A DNA stretch of 64,000 nt from Rotaria sp. Silwood1 (GCA_905250075.1 CAJNOP010000370.1:114625-178624); one strand, 5' to 3'; shown: positions 1-14,418, counted from the first letter of the stretch. Numbers and translations are program-made. The notes: generated by a model from the sequence alone, not told the origin.

Positions 1-3000
1 CACAATCACCTAAAAATAAAAAGCGATTAAAAAAACGTCGAAATTTATCATTAGATGAAAAAGTTTTGAAAAAAAAAACTTTAAAAGTCATAGCTAAATT
101 GCAAAGCTACTTTTGCCTATAGTTTATTTTTTGTTTGTTTACGTTTACATGAAGTTTTCATTGATCTCTTATTTGTTTTTTTTTAGAAAACAGAATTAGG
201 TGAAGAATCATCTTCAGTAACAACAGAAGCTCAACAATATATTGAATATAGTTCTTATATAACTATTGATATTGTTCTTGATCGACCTATAATTGAAAAA
301 CGAAAATTAAGTGAATTATATCGAAAGTATGAAAATATTTGTTTTAAATCAATAAGAAAAAGAAAATAAATTTTGTTTTCGAAGAATTTCTGATCTTATT
401 CCACCACGTCCAAGTTATCCAATAAAAGTAAATAGTGCTGAAAAAGCTGTCGAAGATTATCATCAACAAGTTAAAAATGTTTGTAATTTAATACTTGATG
501 AATATCGGTTTGTAAAAAAAAAACAAAAAAAGAAAATTTCTTAATTCAATTTTTATCTTATATAGAAAAGTATGTGTTGATGATATAAATACGGAAGCAA
601 TTCTTCCAAATGATCAAAAGTAAAATTTTTTTTTTTGTGATTATTTTTTTTTTTTTTGAATATTATTAATCTTTTGTTTTGTAGACGTCGTAAATTATTA
701 TATGAACTTAATTCAACTGGTAAATATTTTGCATTTAAAGAACAACTTAAGCATAGTGTGATAAAAATTGTTCGAGAAAAATTTCTTCGTACAAGTAAAT
801 TTGATAATCCTGATGAACTTCAAGTACAAAAAAAAAACAATTTTCTTTTTGTTATTAAATCAAGTATTTTTTTTTTCGATTCATTTTAGACATTTATTAG
901 TCAATTATATGTATTTCTTCTTGATGAAATGCATCGTTCATTAAATAAATCATTAAATATTGAAGAACCTGAACCAGTACCACCATCAAGAAATACTGAT
1001 GCACAATTACGTATATTTGCACTTGAAGCTGAAAGTAATGGTGATTATCTATTAGCAGCTCATTATTATAAACAAGTAAATTAATATTATTAAAGAAAAA
1101 AGAAGAATTGAAAGATAACATCGTCGGTTTTGTTTTTCTCTTTTAGCGTCTTGCACAAAATTCTGATAAACTTCGTCCATGGCTTGATTTTTCTGCTTTT
1201 CATTTACTTGTCAATGATTTAATTAAAGCTGAAGAATGTCTCAAAGAATGTCTTGCAATTGAACAAACGAATAGTACTGTGTAAGATAATGTTAAGAGTT
1301 TTTTAGAATAAGAAAAAAAATCATGCAGTTCAAATTGAACGAGACGTTACAATTATCGGTCGACTAATGTTCAGTTGAAAGATCAGATCAGAAAACTATT
1401 TTCAACAGTTTCTCAGATTTGAATTAGAACTGAACTTATTGACTTCTAACTACAATAAATTATTTTGTATTAAGTTAGTCCAATGAATATTAAAACTCTA
1501 GAAAAACAGAGTTCTAAATAGTGTTATGTGTTAATAGGCATCGAAATTAGTGAAACTCGTTTATCTTACGGATAGTGACCTATACATGTGTCTACCACAG
1601 TTAGGATAGAAACATTAGAGATGTTGTACAGATTATTGTTCATAATTGAAATCCTTTCATTATGTTTCAGTTCTATCGAAGTTAAATCGAAAACTTTTTT
1701 AGCAAAAGTTAATCATATAAAAGTTTGATTAAAAGGTTTTTTTTCTTCGGAATTTATTCGCTTTGAAAAACTATAAACTGCGAGTTTTCTATTAAATGAC
1801 AGAAGATTAAACATCACCTTTTGTGAAACACGAACTAAAAGCAGTGTTGAAGTATAATGGGTATAGAGTTACACTTACCCACCGTTCCAAAGATCATGAC
1901 AGACCTTGTTGATATACAATTAGAGGCCTTGTATCAGTGACGTCTTACTGGTATAAATGAACTAATTCTTTATTCCAGGCCCTATGGATTAAGTAAAAAG
2001 ATAATGAAGAAATTTGCTCTAAAACATATAGAATAATCTCCTTGTGATTAACAAAAACAGATACATCGTGTTTTATGTTTTAATCCCACACGGTTTGTGT
2101 TAATAACTCTTTTTGTGTTTTTAATTCAAAAGATCCATATGATTAATATGTTCTATATTTAATAATATATCAATGAGCTTTTTGTCTATAGAGCAATCTT
2201 ATATGCTGTTCTTAATGCCATTTTGGAAAATAACGAAGTTGCTGATTTATTTTTTGAAACTGCTACAACAGAAGATAGTGAAAATGTTATTGCATGGACA
2301 CTTTATGGTATTGATGAAGTTTTATTAAATTGAATTTATCTTTATTGTTTTTAATTAGCTATTTTTCAAAAACATATTGGTAATGAAAAAAATGCTCAAA
2401 TAACATTAGGAAAAGCTGAAAAACTTCAACGAGCTATTTTAAAAAATGAAGAAGACCAAGCAGCAGCAGCCACCAATATAACAGTAACATCACCAGTAAG
2501 TGATGAAAAACGTGAAGAAGAAGAAAAAGATCGTCCTGTTGGCGAAGAAAAAGGTTAAATTCGTTTTTTTTTAATGATGTATATAATAATTATCTATCTA
2601 TCTATATATATTTATTTATTTTAGAAGAAATAACAAAAAGTTCAGATTCTCAATTAAATGTTGCATCAAAAAGTCGTCTTAGTCGTAGTAGTCGATCAAG
2701 TAAACAAAAACAAGGTAAACTAATATAAATAAATTAAATAAGCACATTAAAAAATTTCGAAATTCCTTAGAAAAATCCAAATCAACTATTAACGAACAAG
2801 TAACAGCTCGAAAATCTCAAGATATTTCAAGTTCAATGGAAATTGAAAAAGTAGCAAGTAAAAAAAGTATTTATCTCAAATCAGCTGAATTTTTACTCAA
2901 ATACAATCTTGCTACGGTATGAACAGCGTCTATAAATTTTTCGATAATTTTTGACTACAGAAAAGAATACATATAGTTTTTTAAAGGAAGACTTCCTTTA

Positions 3001-5486
3001 TATCTTGAAACATATCAGATATATACGAGTCAACCTCGCACTTTAGAACACGTTGATACAATGATAAGCAACCTTGCACAGGACGCGAGGCTGACGCGCA
3101 GATCTCTGTATTGTGAACATGATCAATCCCTAACGCTTACCATTGCCTTGGCGGTAAGTAGCGTCTTCGCGCCGTGGCTATGGCAGAAGGTGGAGTCCAC
3201 CTATTGATAGATGACCAATACCTAGTAGAATCTGATAATACAGACAAAGCTTTTCTTTTGAAATCTACATATATCTTATTCTGTAGTTAAAAATTGTTGG
3301 TTATCCTTTCCTATTATTTTGATTGAACGTCTGTTTTTTTTTGTATATATCTAGTGGGCAGAAAAAGCATTAGCTTATGAATATCTTGCTAATAGTGGTA
3401 AAGATCATCAAGTGGAAATAGCATTAGCGAAAGCAAAAATTCTTCAACAAGATTTTGCATCAGCTGAAACACATATTACACAAGCTTTATCAATTGATTA
3501 TGAAAATGTTGAAGCATGGGCACTTTGGGGACATGTAAAATATTTACAATTAGATTTTGAAGCTGCAAAAGGTTTTATTTTGTGAAAAATAAAATACATA
3601 AAAATTTATGCACATTTGTTTTTTTTGTTTGATAATTTTTCAGGTCGATATCAACGTACATTAGTTTTTTCAGAAAAACCACCAGATCTTCATACAGTGT
3701 ATATTCGACTTGGCGCGATTCTTTTATCGGAAGGAAATGAAACAAGTGTATGTTGAGTTCTTGTTTTATCTTTTAAGATTATTTTGAATTTGTTCTATTA
3801 GTATTCGGAAGCAAAAGAAATCTTTTTACGTGCATGTCGTTATCAACCAACATGTACAACATATTTAGGTCTTGGTGTTGCTTGCTATCGAGTATAATAA
3901 AAGTTTATATTTATTATTAGAAAATATTAAATTATTTTTGTTTTTAGATGAATCAATATGATGATGCAGAAGAAGCACTTACAGAAGCAAATTTTCTTAA
4001 TAATCAAAATGCAGGTAAGATATTAATTATTAACTAAGACATTAAGAACTATTATTTTGATTTACAGAGGTTTGGGGTTATTTAACTCTTATTTGTTTAC
4101 AAACAAAACGATATATTGAAGCTGAACAAAGTTATAAATATGCGATTAAGGTAAGAATTTATATTCCTATAAAAAAAATACAATTCATTAATTAAATAAT
4201 AACTTTTATAAAATAATAATAATAATTTATCAATAATTTTTCATTGCAAACATTGAAACATATGTATATTTCTAATTAAATATATAAATTTAATAGTTTA
4301 GTTTTTTATGAGAAATCTAGCATTTGTTTAAGATTTTCTTGATGAAGTAATTATACAAAAAACTTCTACTGTTAAAAACGAGTATACAATGACGAGTCTT
4401 ATCACATAACAAATCATTTTAATGTTGTCAAATACAGTTACAAGTTCCGATTCATTTAATAGTAAGAAAATTCATTGAAGTTCAAAATCTCAACAACTTT
4501 GGATCACTATTAAATATAAGAAAACAATAGAACTAAAATACAATAATAATAGAATCGCTTTGGGAAAATAAATCCACTGTAGAATGGTCAATGAATACAT
4601 TTTATAAATTAAAATGAAAACTTCTAATAATGGGCATAAATGGTTTTTTTTTATTCTTTTTGACGTATGATTCCACTTAAGTTTGGCAAATTTATCAATA
4701 GTATCAATCGTTGAGAAAAACGCATTTTTTTCTATGACTTTTCCTTTCATCATTCTTTAGAAATTCGATACTGATGGAATATTGACTCCCCATAAAAGTC
4801 ACTTTTCATTCGAATGATCGAAATTAAGATAAATAAATGGAATGATGGCACATAGTTTGGTCTTTCATAAACGATTGAGTTCTTTTTAAAAACTTTTGAA
4901 CATTGCTGTCATCCACTGCTAGAAAAATAGTCTGTTTTCAAAGAATACGAAAAATCTTTTTCGTTTTTTCTCTGTTTATGCTTTTGTTTTATTTGCAAGA
5001 GCATATCAAGATGTATAACATAACAGACTTCCTTTTTTGAATTAAGCTTTGTTACTATTATATAAAAGAATACTCTTATAATTAGAGTGCCGTCTTTTTT
5101 CTTCTGACACATTGAACCTTTTTTTGCCGCTTAAAAAGTACGAATTTAAAAAAACATAGCGCTCTGTCATGCACTGCATCTTGACATGCTTTTTTAAACA
5201 AACAAATAATCAAGGTTTATCAAGAATTTAGAGTCGCCAAATAAGCTATTTTTGACTCTAGTTTATTGAATATCTTCCTGAAACATCCCAATAAGGGGTT
5301 AAAAATCTCATGTGATTTGAATGTTCCTAGCCTCAGATCGATTTTTGAAAGAGAGTCTTAATTACAATGATATTGGGATTATGAATTTGTCATGTTCTGT
5401 TTTAGCTCGATCTTCCAGCTGGTCCATTACTTGATGAAATCAATGCAGTACAACGTCAAGTTGGTTTTGGTGATCCAAGTTTTTAG
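1..5486 (+). CDS. CFAP70: CFAP70-like ciliary TPR protein, 3' part (5' end outside window)
   Basis: Spliced gene entering from the left edge. Exons I could join in frame: 1-~87, 187-326, 385-507, 566-619, 685-823, 890-1075, 1147-1280, 2192-2307, 2359-2553, 2625-2714, 2771-2916, 3355-3571, 3644-3747, 3802-3891, 3948-4014, 4068-4150, 5406-5486. The product has an N-terminal linker with a PPRPSYP element, then a helical region and many tetratricopeptide helices (LGVACYRMNQYDDAEEAL, VEAWALWGHVKYLQL), and ends in QRQVGFGDPSF. The TPR array and this tail recall cilia- and flagella-associated protein 70, an axonemal protein that acts near the outer dynein arm. The N-terminal C2-like part of the family is not in the window. 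Introns 1281-2191 and 4151-5405 are unusually long here. AATAAA signals lie at about 5693-5710. Family assignment is from recalled similarity. Confidence 0.72.
1281..2191 (+). other. Long CFAP70 intron without recognisable content
   Basis: A 911 bp intron bounded by GTAAGA and an AG; the flanking codons join as STV-AILYAV. I see no coding exon, repeat or RNA gene inside. Confidence 0.6.
4151..5405 (+). other. Long last intron of CFAP70 with a dispersed repeat copy
   Basis: A 1255 bp intron before the last coding exon. It is AT-rich and has no supported exon. Its 3' part (about 5260-5385) resembles a stretch in an intron of the next gene (about 8447-8565). Shared blocks include TTGAATATCTTC, ATGTGATTTGAAT and GATTTTT. 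Confidence 0.5.
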
Positions 5487-5851
5487 GACTTTATATTAAT
5501 AATTCTCTCTCTTTTTTTTTTTTTATTTTTCTTTTATAAATCATAACACAATGAGAAAAAAAGAAACATAATACGCTCTTTACAACAAATATACACAGTT
5601 TCATATTAATCTATTTTGTTTCTTCTTGTTTTCGTTTTTGTAATCATGCATGCACAAATTAGAATCAAAGAAACAGATGAGAAGAGCGACAGAATAAAGT
5701 TTTGAAAATAAAACAGCAAAACATTTTAATCATAATTTATGTTGTTTGATTTGGTTGAACTAAATAAAGAAGAAAAAAATAATATATATATATATTATAA
5801 TTAACTATTCAATTAATAGAATTAATAAGCACTAGCAAATTTTATACGAAC

Positions 5852-8800
5852 TTAATCTTCTTCTGAAATAAGAATTATTAAAATATTAGAAAAAAAATTT
5901 TTTATTCGAAAGTAAATTCTTACGTTTTGGCATTCGTTTCGTTCTTGAACGTAAATTATATGTTGGAGTTATTGCTGAATTTCCTATGAAAATAGAAATA
6001 ATATGGCATAAAAGAAAAAAAAAACGTCTTTTTTTCTACCTTGAAAATTTGTTCCAGCAACATTATCTCCTTCTTCATCAACAGCTGGTAATCTAACTGT
6101 AGATAAATCATTTCCACGACGCTTTAAAAAAATAATAAACTTAGAAAATTAATTATTAGAATATTATTATACTTTTCGTTTTTTTGTTGATGGTGGTTCT
6201 GAACAAGTTGACATGACATCATCATTATCTATTTAAAAAGAATAAATATTGTCTAGATATATTATATGACAATGCTTCATTACCTTCAGCTGCTTCATCA
6301 CCAGTGTTTAATGTTGATGAACAATCAACACTTTGTGATCGAACCTTATGAATAAAAAAAATGAATTAAAGAAAAATATGATTGATTCAAACTTACAGAA
6401 CGAAGTTGTATTGGTGTTTGTTCATTTGAGGAACTAGAAAAAAAATATATTTAGATTCCGATTTGGGTTACATAACTCTTGGTTTATTACAAAATCTCAG
6501 TGACTTTTCAGTTCAAGCCGAACGTCATACAGTACTTTCAGCCCGGATTGAAATTTGTCTCATTAACTTCCCTTAAAAACTAGAACTCTAATAAAAAAAA
6601 TTAATATACTGCATAGCACTAAGAGGCATGCATTTTCAGTAGAAATTAATGTCCAGCAGGTAGAGCCTGAATACCCGGCCTAAAGATAAAAATACGTTTT
6701 TTGGATTTTCTTTTATTCGGTGACAAATGCATCTTACACATTTCTTACATGACTAGAGCTCATCAGATTCCCCGATTTCCAAGTTCAAGACTAACTCCAC
6801 AGACTCTACCAAAAGGACGATGTAGTGCTGAGTAGTCTGCTTTGATCCTATGAAGAACTTGTGGTCTTTCGAAAGAACTGTTAATTGTATGTGACAAGTG
6901 CCAATATAAAAAGCGGAGTGCGAAATAGAAGTACTAAGTGATACTTCGCAGATTTAAATTCAATTGGTTCCAATTTTTCCGCGCCATCCTGTTGAACGAA
7001 GCCCTAGCACTGAAGTTTGATCTGAATGCGTACTCTTGATAGATTAGTTTTACTAGAAATGCATACCGCTAAGCAGTATGAGTTGCATCAAATATTCATA
7101 AAACTAAAGATTTTAATGAGAGTAACTTCAAACCGGCTCAAAATTTTGACATTCCTCAGAACTTTAATTAAAACAAAATAATTCTATTTACACAATTCGA
7201 CGACGTTTTGATGGCGTCTTAAGTTCAACAGCCGCATCCAATGAACTATCATCAATACTCTAGAGAAAAAAAAAAGCATTAAAATCAATTTGTAAAGATA
7301 ATAAAATAATATTGTTACCAAATCATGTTGTATTAAACTTGGTGATGGAGGTTCACTAATAATTAAAATTGTTACTTTTTATAATTGTTAAAAATTCATT
7401 TTTACCTAATTGGTAAATTATGTTCTTTTGTTTGTCGAGCATATTTTTCTTTTAATGTAAAAAATTCTTTTTCTAAATTGATCATTTTTGTTTCGTACTA
7501 ATAAAAAAAAATTTAACAACAAAAAATATATTCTTGAAATAAATTTCAAAATAAAACTTACATCAATAATACGTTCATGTAAAATTCGAATATCATTTTC
7601 TTTAAATGTTATTGTTTCTTTTAATGATGTATTTGTTACTTGTGAACTATCTAATTCAGTTTTTAATTTAAATATTTCCATTTCGAATACTTCTTCCTAG
7701 AAAATAGAAATATATATAATTGATGTCTTCAAACCGTTACTCATATGCTCATCAATTATCATGATACTATGGACATAGGACTAAAAAGATTTCATAGTTA
7801 ACGATATTTTATTTTACTAAATTATTTGGGACATTGAAGATCACATTCAAACAAAGCAACAGCAAAGTCAAATCTGTGGACTGGTTGCAACTCTACGATA
7901 TCTGCATAATTACTTATTATAAAGTCATGGATAATATATTTAGTAAAACAGTCGATGCTGATGATAATGGTTTAGAATCTCAAAAACAAGACAGTCATTA
8001 TGACTAAGGTCTATTAGCGTACATCATGATTATGTGAGTCACATAGAAAAAATAATGTCTAGTTAAGAGTGATTCCAGGAACTAAAGTGACAGACTTTTA
8101 GTTCTCGCGATGTATTCAAGATAGACGAGATAGTCAACAATTAGAACAATTCAAGTAAAGTAATAACTAAGATGTTCAATTCAAAATCATATTGCTTTCT
8201 TCGAAAAGATATTTCAAAAATGAGTTGAAACAATGAAATTTCCTATCAAATATTACAAGAATAATTTCAAATATGTGTGATATAGAAAAATTACTAAAAT
8301 ACGTTTTCCTATAAATAGATATATCCAACTATTAAAATTTTTCGATTACTAACTTGGTCATGCTCGGTATCCGAACATGTTCAAGTGTATAGTATGAAGT
8401 TCCAGGGAGACTTTAGACTTGCTAAAGAGGCTAGTTTTACACCTTGCTTACTGAATATCTTCATCGAACATTATGGTATAGGACTGAAAATTTAATGTGA
8501 TTTGAATATACTAATACCAAGATGGATTTTTCGAGAAGCGAGCTTAAAATAATGATACTATATCGAATTGTTTGCACCTTATTATTTGAGAAATATAGAC
8601 AAATGTATTCAGCATGAAAAACGCAAGAAGAAATATGTTCGAATTTTTTGTTTGTTATATGAATTCTTCAACTTTATTTACCTTTTCTTTAAATTCATTC
8701 AAAGATTTCTGTTGTTCTTCATGAGCAGCTTCAAGACGCTTTTCAAATGCATCACATTCATTTCGACTATCTCGAAATGCTAATGAAATAGATAGAAAAT

Positions 8801-11800
8801 AATTAATAAATAAATTTTTCGTATTTGTTTTACCTTTACGCATTTCTTCCATTTTCTCTTCATATTCTTTTTTTTCTGTTACCATTTGCTAAATTTAACA
8901 AATACAAAAAAAAAACAAGTGAATCAGTTATTTTTTTTTTATTGTTGCTAAATAAAATTTTACATACTTTTTGAATATTTTCAATTTTTTCTGTTAATTT
9001 ATTCGTCCAATTTCTTAATTGTTGTGTACGTTCTTCTTCTTCTTTAAGACGATTTTCAAGTGTAGCTGATGGTAAAAGACGTGTTAAAACTGTTGTTGTA
9101 TCAGCATTACGTAATTTACTTTCAAGTTCAGCAATCTTTTAAAATTTATCAAAAGAAAAACAAAATTTTTGTTTTCAATGAATAACAATAAAAATAAATT
9201 TTTACTTTTGCTGCTGATTTGATTTGTTCTTCATGAAATTTCGAACGCATTTCTTCACATTGACGTTCAAGTTTTTGTACATCATTTTGAGCATCTTTTG
9301 CTTTGATTCTTAATGATTCAGTTATAGCAAAATGTTGTTCAAGATCATATTGATGACGTTGTTGTAATTGTCGATAAAGTATTTCAAGTTTTGTTAAATT
9401 AGCTATATGAGCTGGTGTTCCATTTGTTAATTCAGTTTGTTTAATACAATCTTTCATAATTGACTAAAACAAAAAAAAAGGATTTTTTAATGTTGAAAGA
9501 TTTCATTTCTTATTTGTTTTTTTTATTTTACATTTAATTCTTCAACTGATTGTTGTAATCGAGTATTAAGAAGATTTTCTTCCTGATTATTTGTTTTTAT
9601 TTCAATATCTTGTTTAATACGATTAAGAACTTGTTCTTGTAATTGACTCATTTGTTGTTTTTCATTTTGAAGTTTATCAATTTCAGTTTTTAAATTCGAT
9701 ACAGTCTAATTGATGTAGAAAAAAAACAAGTCGATAGAATAGATAAGAAAAAAGAAAATCTTTTTATTTTACTGATAATAATTGATCATATTCATGTTGA
9801 ATAGTTTGATTTTGTTCTCGTAATTGTTCACATGTTAATTCATATGTTTGAACATTAGTAAGAAGAGAATTTGTACGTTGAAGACTTTCATCAACAATAC
9901 GTTGAAAATCATCAATCTAGAAAGAAGAATTTAGTTTTTTTAAAAATAAATTTTCTTTTTGTTTGTTATTAATTACTTTTTGTTTATCATTAACATTTTG
10001 TCGTTGTGCATAATCTAATTTTTGTTGAATAAGTCTAAAAATTGAGATTGATATAGAATTAGTTAAATAAATTTTGTGTGATTTTTTTTAAAAACTAGAC
10101 AATTTCGACCAAAAATTGTTTAAATATCAATAGGACATGAGCTTCAATTAACTAGAGTTATATGATATTTGAGTATTTGTGTCAACGTTTCAAATGACAA
10201 CATATGAAATTATATCTTCTATTCAATTGAAGAAATAAGTGCTAGTTCCGCTAGGAAAACATCAAAAATTGATAGAAATTAGATGCAGTATTTTTGATCG
10301 GAAATCTTCTAATCCCGAGCAGAGTTAACTGTCCAATTTGTGATGAAACATGAATAGGTTAGCTTTAAACGAGCATTTTTCTACCTTATGAAATAATATA
10401 TGTATCGATTAGATAGCATTTTTCTTGTTCTAAATAAAGATTTTTTTGACCATCGATGAGAAAATAATCATCCTATTTCTATGCTTATATGACTATTATC
10501 ATAAGAGAAGATATCATTGGAAACATCCACACGAGTATTGAAATTTCATATAGATATATTTAATTGGAGATCATTCTTTGTCTGTATATAAGCAAATTTG
10601 TCGCTAATAATAAACCTTGTAGAATCGAATTAAGAATTTGAGTAAATAATAAATCCTTACTATATTATCATTTGAAATACGTTAATCAAGTTTTATCATA
10701 TGATGGATCAGGAAATTCTCTCAAATAAGATTATCAAACTTAAATTGAATTTTACTTTTATAAAATAAAACTAACGAGAGAAGTCTCTCAAGTGATTACA
10801 TAATCACTTTTAAGTTAAGTCTATGTATATCATATAGATCCAAATAAGTGTTGAATAATTTGAAAAGAGTTCGAATCCTTAACTTATTGTTGCATTTCTA
10901 TGATAAATTCTAAATGAATACTGTAATAACAGATAAAAAGATTTTCTAATTTCAACTTAAAACTTTGTACAGAACACACCTCATTCACAAGAAACTATTC
11001 CTGTTAAGATCTGTTGCTATGCAAAGTTTCAAATCAAAATTCAAAAAAGCAATTTTTCTATTACCATGATATTCATCTAAAAAAGTTGCGTAAAAGTGCA
11101 ACAGCACTCTAGCAGTAAGCTTAGAGCACGTACTCTTTTCAGAATATTCATAGCTCATTTTTTTTGTTCTATACAATGCGCGCAATCTCTTATCAAACAC
11201 GATTGAACAACTAAAACCTTTCTTCGTAGATGGGTTTTTCTTTTTTTAGTATAGATTTCAAAATATTCTACTGTTTTGTTAAATTTTTCGATTTAAGAAA
11301 AAGAAAACGATGAGAATGTTTCTTACGTCATATTATCATTAATTCTATTAATTTCAAGATCTTTTTCATTAGAAATTCTTTGTAAATATTTAATATTATT
11401 TTCAATATGTTTTAAATCATTTAAATTCATATCTGTTTGTATATTAGTTGTTGTTAATATAACTTTTGGTAAATTTTGATTTTGTTCACGATCAAGGACT
11501 TGTTTAGCAAGTGTTTGTATATTAATATCTGTTCGTGTTTGATCAAATTTTAAACGAAGTTGTTCAATATTTTCTTTTAATAAACATTCACGTTGTGTTA
11601 TTTCATTTATTTCTTTTGAATGTGTTTCTTCTAATTCAAGAATAAATCTATCTGTTTCACGTATATCAGCTAATGTTTTCATATACTGTTCATAAAGTTC
11701 TTCAATACTATTAAATGTAATAACACCTTGTCTTATAAGTATTTCATTATCAATCATAGATGAAAATGAATGTAAATGACCTTTAATATTACCATTTTCA

Positions 11801-14418
11801 AATAGATGAAATATTTGTGCACGCATATTATTACGATCATCTAAACAATCATCATATTCACGAATTTTTTGTTGTAATTGTCTATCTAAATCAAGTTTTT
11901 CTTTAAATAATGTTTGTTTAGCACGTATAGCTTGTTCATATTCTGTTTGACGACTATCAGCTAAAAATTGTAAACGTTCATTTTGAATTTTTAATTGTTG
12001 TATTTCTGATTGAGTTTGATGTAAAATCTATATATATATAAGAGCAAAAACAAAATATTTTTTTTTTATTATAATTAAAAAATATAAATGTATATGTATA
12101 CATTTTCATTATAACGTCGTTGAGAATCAACTTTTTCTTTAAGATTTGTTAAAGTTTCATTTTGTTTTTGTAAGAGTGCATAATCAACAAGAATCTGTAC
12201 GAAAAAGAAATTGAATAACAAAAAAAAACAAACAAAAAAAGAATTTACATCAAATAGACTTTTTGATGAACGATAAATAGCAAGAATTGATGCACTATTA
12301 GGATCAGTTTCAATTATACGTAATTCATCATCAGTAAGTGTTACTAAAAAGACAAAACAAATAATTGTGTTTTATATAAAGAATTTGAATATCTTTATGG
12401 TGATTTTAATAAATCTTTTTCAAGATGATAAATACAAGATTCAAGTTTTTATTCTTATGAGAAAAATTAGCTTTATATTTCATCTACAGAAATATTTATA
12501 AGACAAGATAGCAAACGATTCAAAACTTTTGATCGACCTATTTAATTAAGAAATCCAATACTAATTCGAAAACATCATCTATTAGAATTCCGAAATTTGT
12601 AGAACACTGACTTCGTTGCTTTCCTCTGATATCAGTTAATTTAGTCAAAGCAGAATGAAGATATTCTTTGATATGTCACTTTTTAAACATCCTACATATT
12701 ACAGAACACTTGTATTTAGTTCGTTTTAATAATTGAATATTGAAGTATTTCGAATATTCGCAGTTAATTTGTACTTAAGAATTAGAAAATATCATCATTT
12801 TTTTTTCATGGACTATAGCACAGATTTATGTTACTTGAAGACAAGAACATACAGTAAAATCTCTCACAGTGAATACTTTCGAAAAGTTTCACTGGTGTAC
12901 ATTTTTTTAGGAGTTCGTAGGATATCCACTATAAAGAGTTATACTGTTGCTGATTTTTATGAGACACGGTCTATATATATATGAAAAACGTTTTCTTATA
13001 TAATATATGACCTACTTTCTTATTGTATATCTGTAGGGTTCAATAAAAATATGATGAAGAAATCTGTGTCTCAAAATAGACAGAATAAAACAAGCAGTCA
13101 GTAATTAGTAATATAGCAGTTGAGTCGTTTTTACACATTTTAATCCCGTAGGAATTGCACTAATAGATTTATTTTCTTTCTGTTAAAAAGAAAAAGTTTG
13201 TATTAAACTCAAGTTTTTTTTTTCGATTACAAAATCAAAACATTTGATACTCTAGACAAGAAAAATATCAAACATTTTCAATTAATATTCAATGAAATAA
13301 TTGTTAAGTTTAATTCTGAAAAACAATTTATTTTCCTTAAGAATACAAAAGTTTCGATATATTTTTTTTTCTTCTATACTTTCTTTCATTAAACAAAAAA
13401 AAATTTACATTTATCAGGTATTTGAGATCGACATGTTTGTGTAACATCTTGAATTCTTTGTTCAAGTTCTTTTTTATCTAAATTAATATAACAATAATAA
13501 TAAAAAAATATATATTAAATTTATTATTCTATTTTACTTTTATCATTAATTTCAATTTTTCGTTCATATTGAGAAATAAGTTGTTGAAGACTATTTATTT
13601 CTTCATCTTTTTTATTTGATTCATTCTAAATATTTTATTTATTATTGAAGAACTTTCTTTTTTTTTCTTTCAATTAAACATACTTTTGATAATTGTAATT
13701 CATGTTTATGTCTTTCTATTAGATTTTCTCGTGATTCTTCAAGTTCTATAATACGTTTTTTCAACTAAAAAAAAAGAAAAATTGATATTTGAAAAAAAAT
13801 AAAATTTTGATTATACATCATCAATTTCATGATGATGATCATTAGTTTGTTGAATAGGTATTATATATTGATTTTGTTTTTGATTTTGAAATATTAAATT
13901 TTGTCGATTTAATTCATCGATTTGTAAACGTGATTCTTCATAATGTTGTGTTAATTGATATAATTTTTTTTCTAATAAATTTTTTTCTTCTTTAAGTATA
14001 GTTACATGTATTGTACTTGCACTTTTTTCTGCCTAGAAAATAAAAAAAAAATAAGAAAAAAAAAGAAAAATGAAACAAACTTCAGCAGCAAGTTTTTCTT
14101 GTCTTAATTTTTGATTATTAACAAATAATTCATCTCTTTCATTACGAAGTTGTTTTAAACTTTGATTAAGTGCATTTTTTTGTACTAAAATATAGAACAT
14201 AAAAAAAGATATTAATTAACAAAATAAATTACATATAGCATCAGTAAGTAATTTTTCTTTAGCAATTAATTCAGTTCGAAGTAGACCACGTTCATTAAAT
14301 ATTTGTGAAATATCATTTTGAAATGTTTCCTAAAATAATTCATTAATGGTTTTAATAGAACAAACATAAAGATGTTCGTTTTTTGTTTTTCTGAAATACT
14401 TACAGCAAGATCTGACAT
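5852..14418 (-). CDS. TPR: Nucleoprotein TPR-like nuclear-basket coiled-coil protein
   Basis: About 27 exons on the minus strand, from ATG at 14416-14418 (MSDLAETFQNDISQIF) to a TAA at 5852-5854 (ending RMPKQED). Nearly the whole product is coiled coil. Two landmarks fit nucleoporin TPR (Mlp1/2 family, the filament of the nuclear pore basket). One is LTDDELRIIETDP followed by SKSLFDILVDYALLQ, matching the conserved LSEEELAAM...LTELYNAYVE region. The other is VITFNSIEELYEQYMKTL with LADIRETDR, matching the segment VISQHLVSYRNIEELQQQN. The largest exon is about 11329-12029. The tail is basic and Ser-rich (KTPSKRRR, STKKRK, NLRSRTKR), a likely nuclear localisation signal. By my sum of exons the protein is about 1,000 residues, roughly half of vertebrate TPR, and lacks its long acidic C-terminal tail. 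Exon edges outside the landmarks are approximate. Confidence 0.68.
10090..10605. mobile_element. MITE with long imperfect terminal inverted repeats, copy A
   Basis: Lies inside an intron of the TPR gene. The left end (GAGTATTTGTGTCAACG at about 10169) is mirrored by the right end (CCACACGAGTATTG at about 10528). Similarity extends outward to about 10095 and 10600, giving arms of roughly 100 bp. A second copy with the same ends sits at about 29975-30885. No transposase is encoded. Edges are approximate and no target duplication was fixed. Confidence 0.55.
12852..12946. mobile_element. Short pogo-like MITE
   Basis: The left end CAGTAAAATCTCTCACAGTG follows a TA. The right end reads CACTATAAAGAGTTATACTG, so the reversed end is CAGTATAACTCTTTATAGTG. 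CAGTA-type ends and a TA target are typical of pogo/Tigger elements. The right-hand TA has become TT. It lies in the large TPR-gene intron (about 12345-13410). Confidence 0.5.

Noticed and set aside
10860-10900. GAGTTCGAATCC resembling a tRNA T-loop
   Set aside because: No acceptor, D or anticodon stem can be paired around it.
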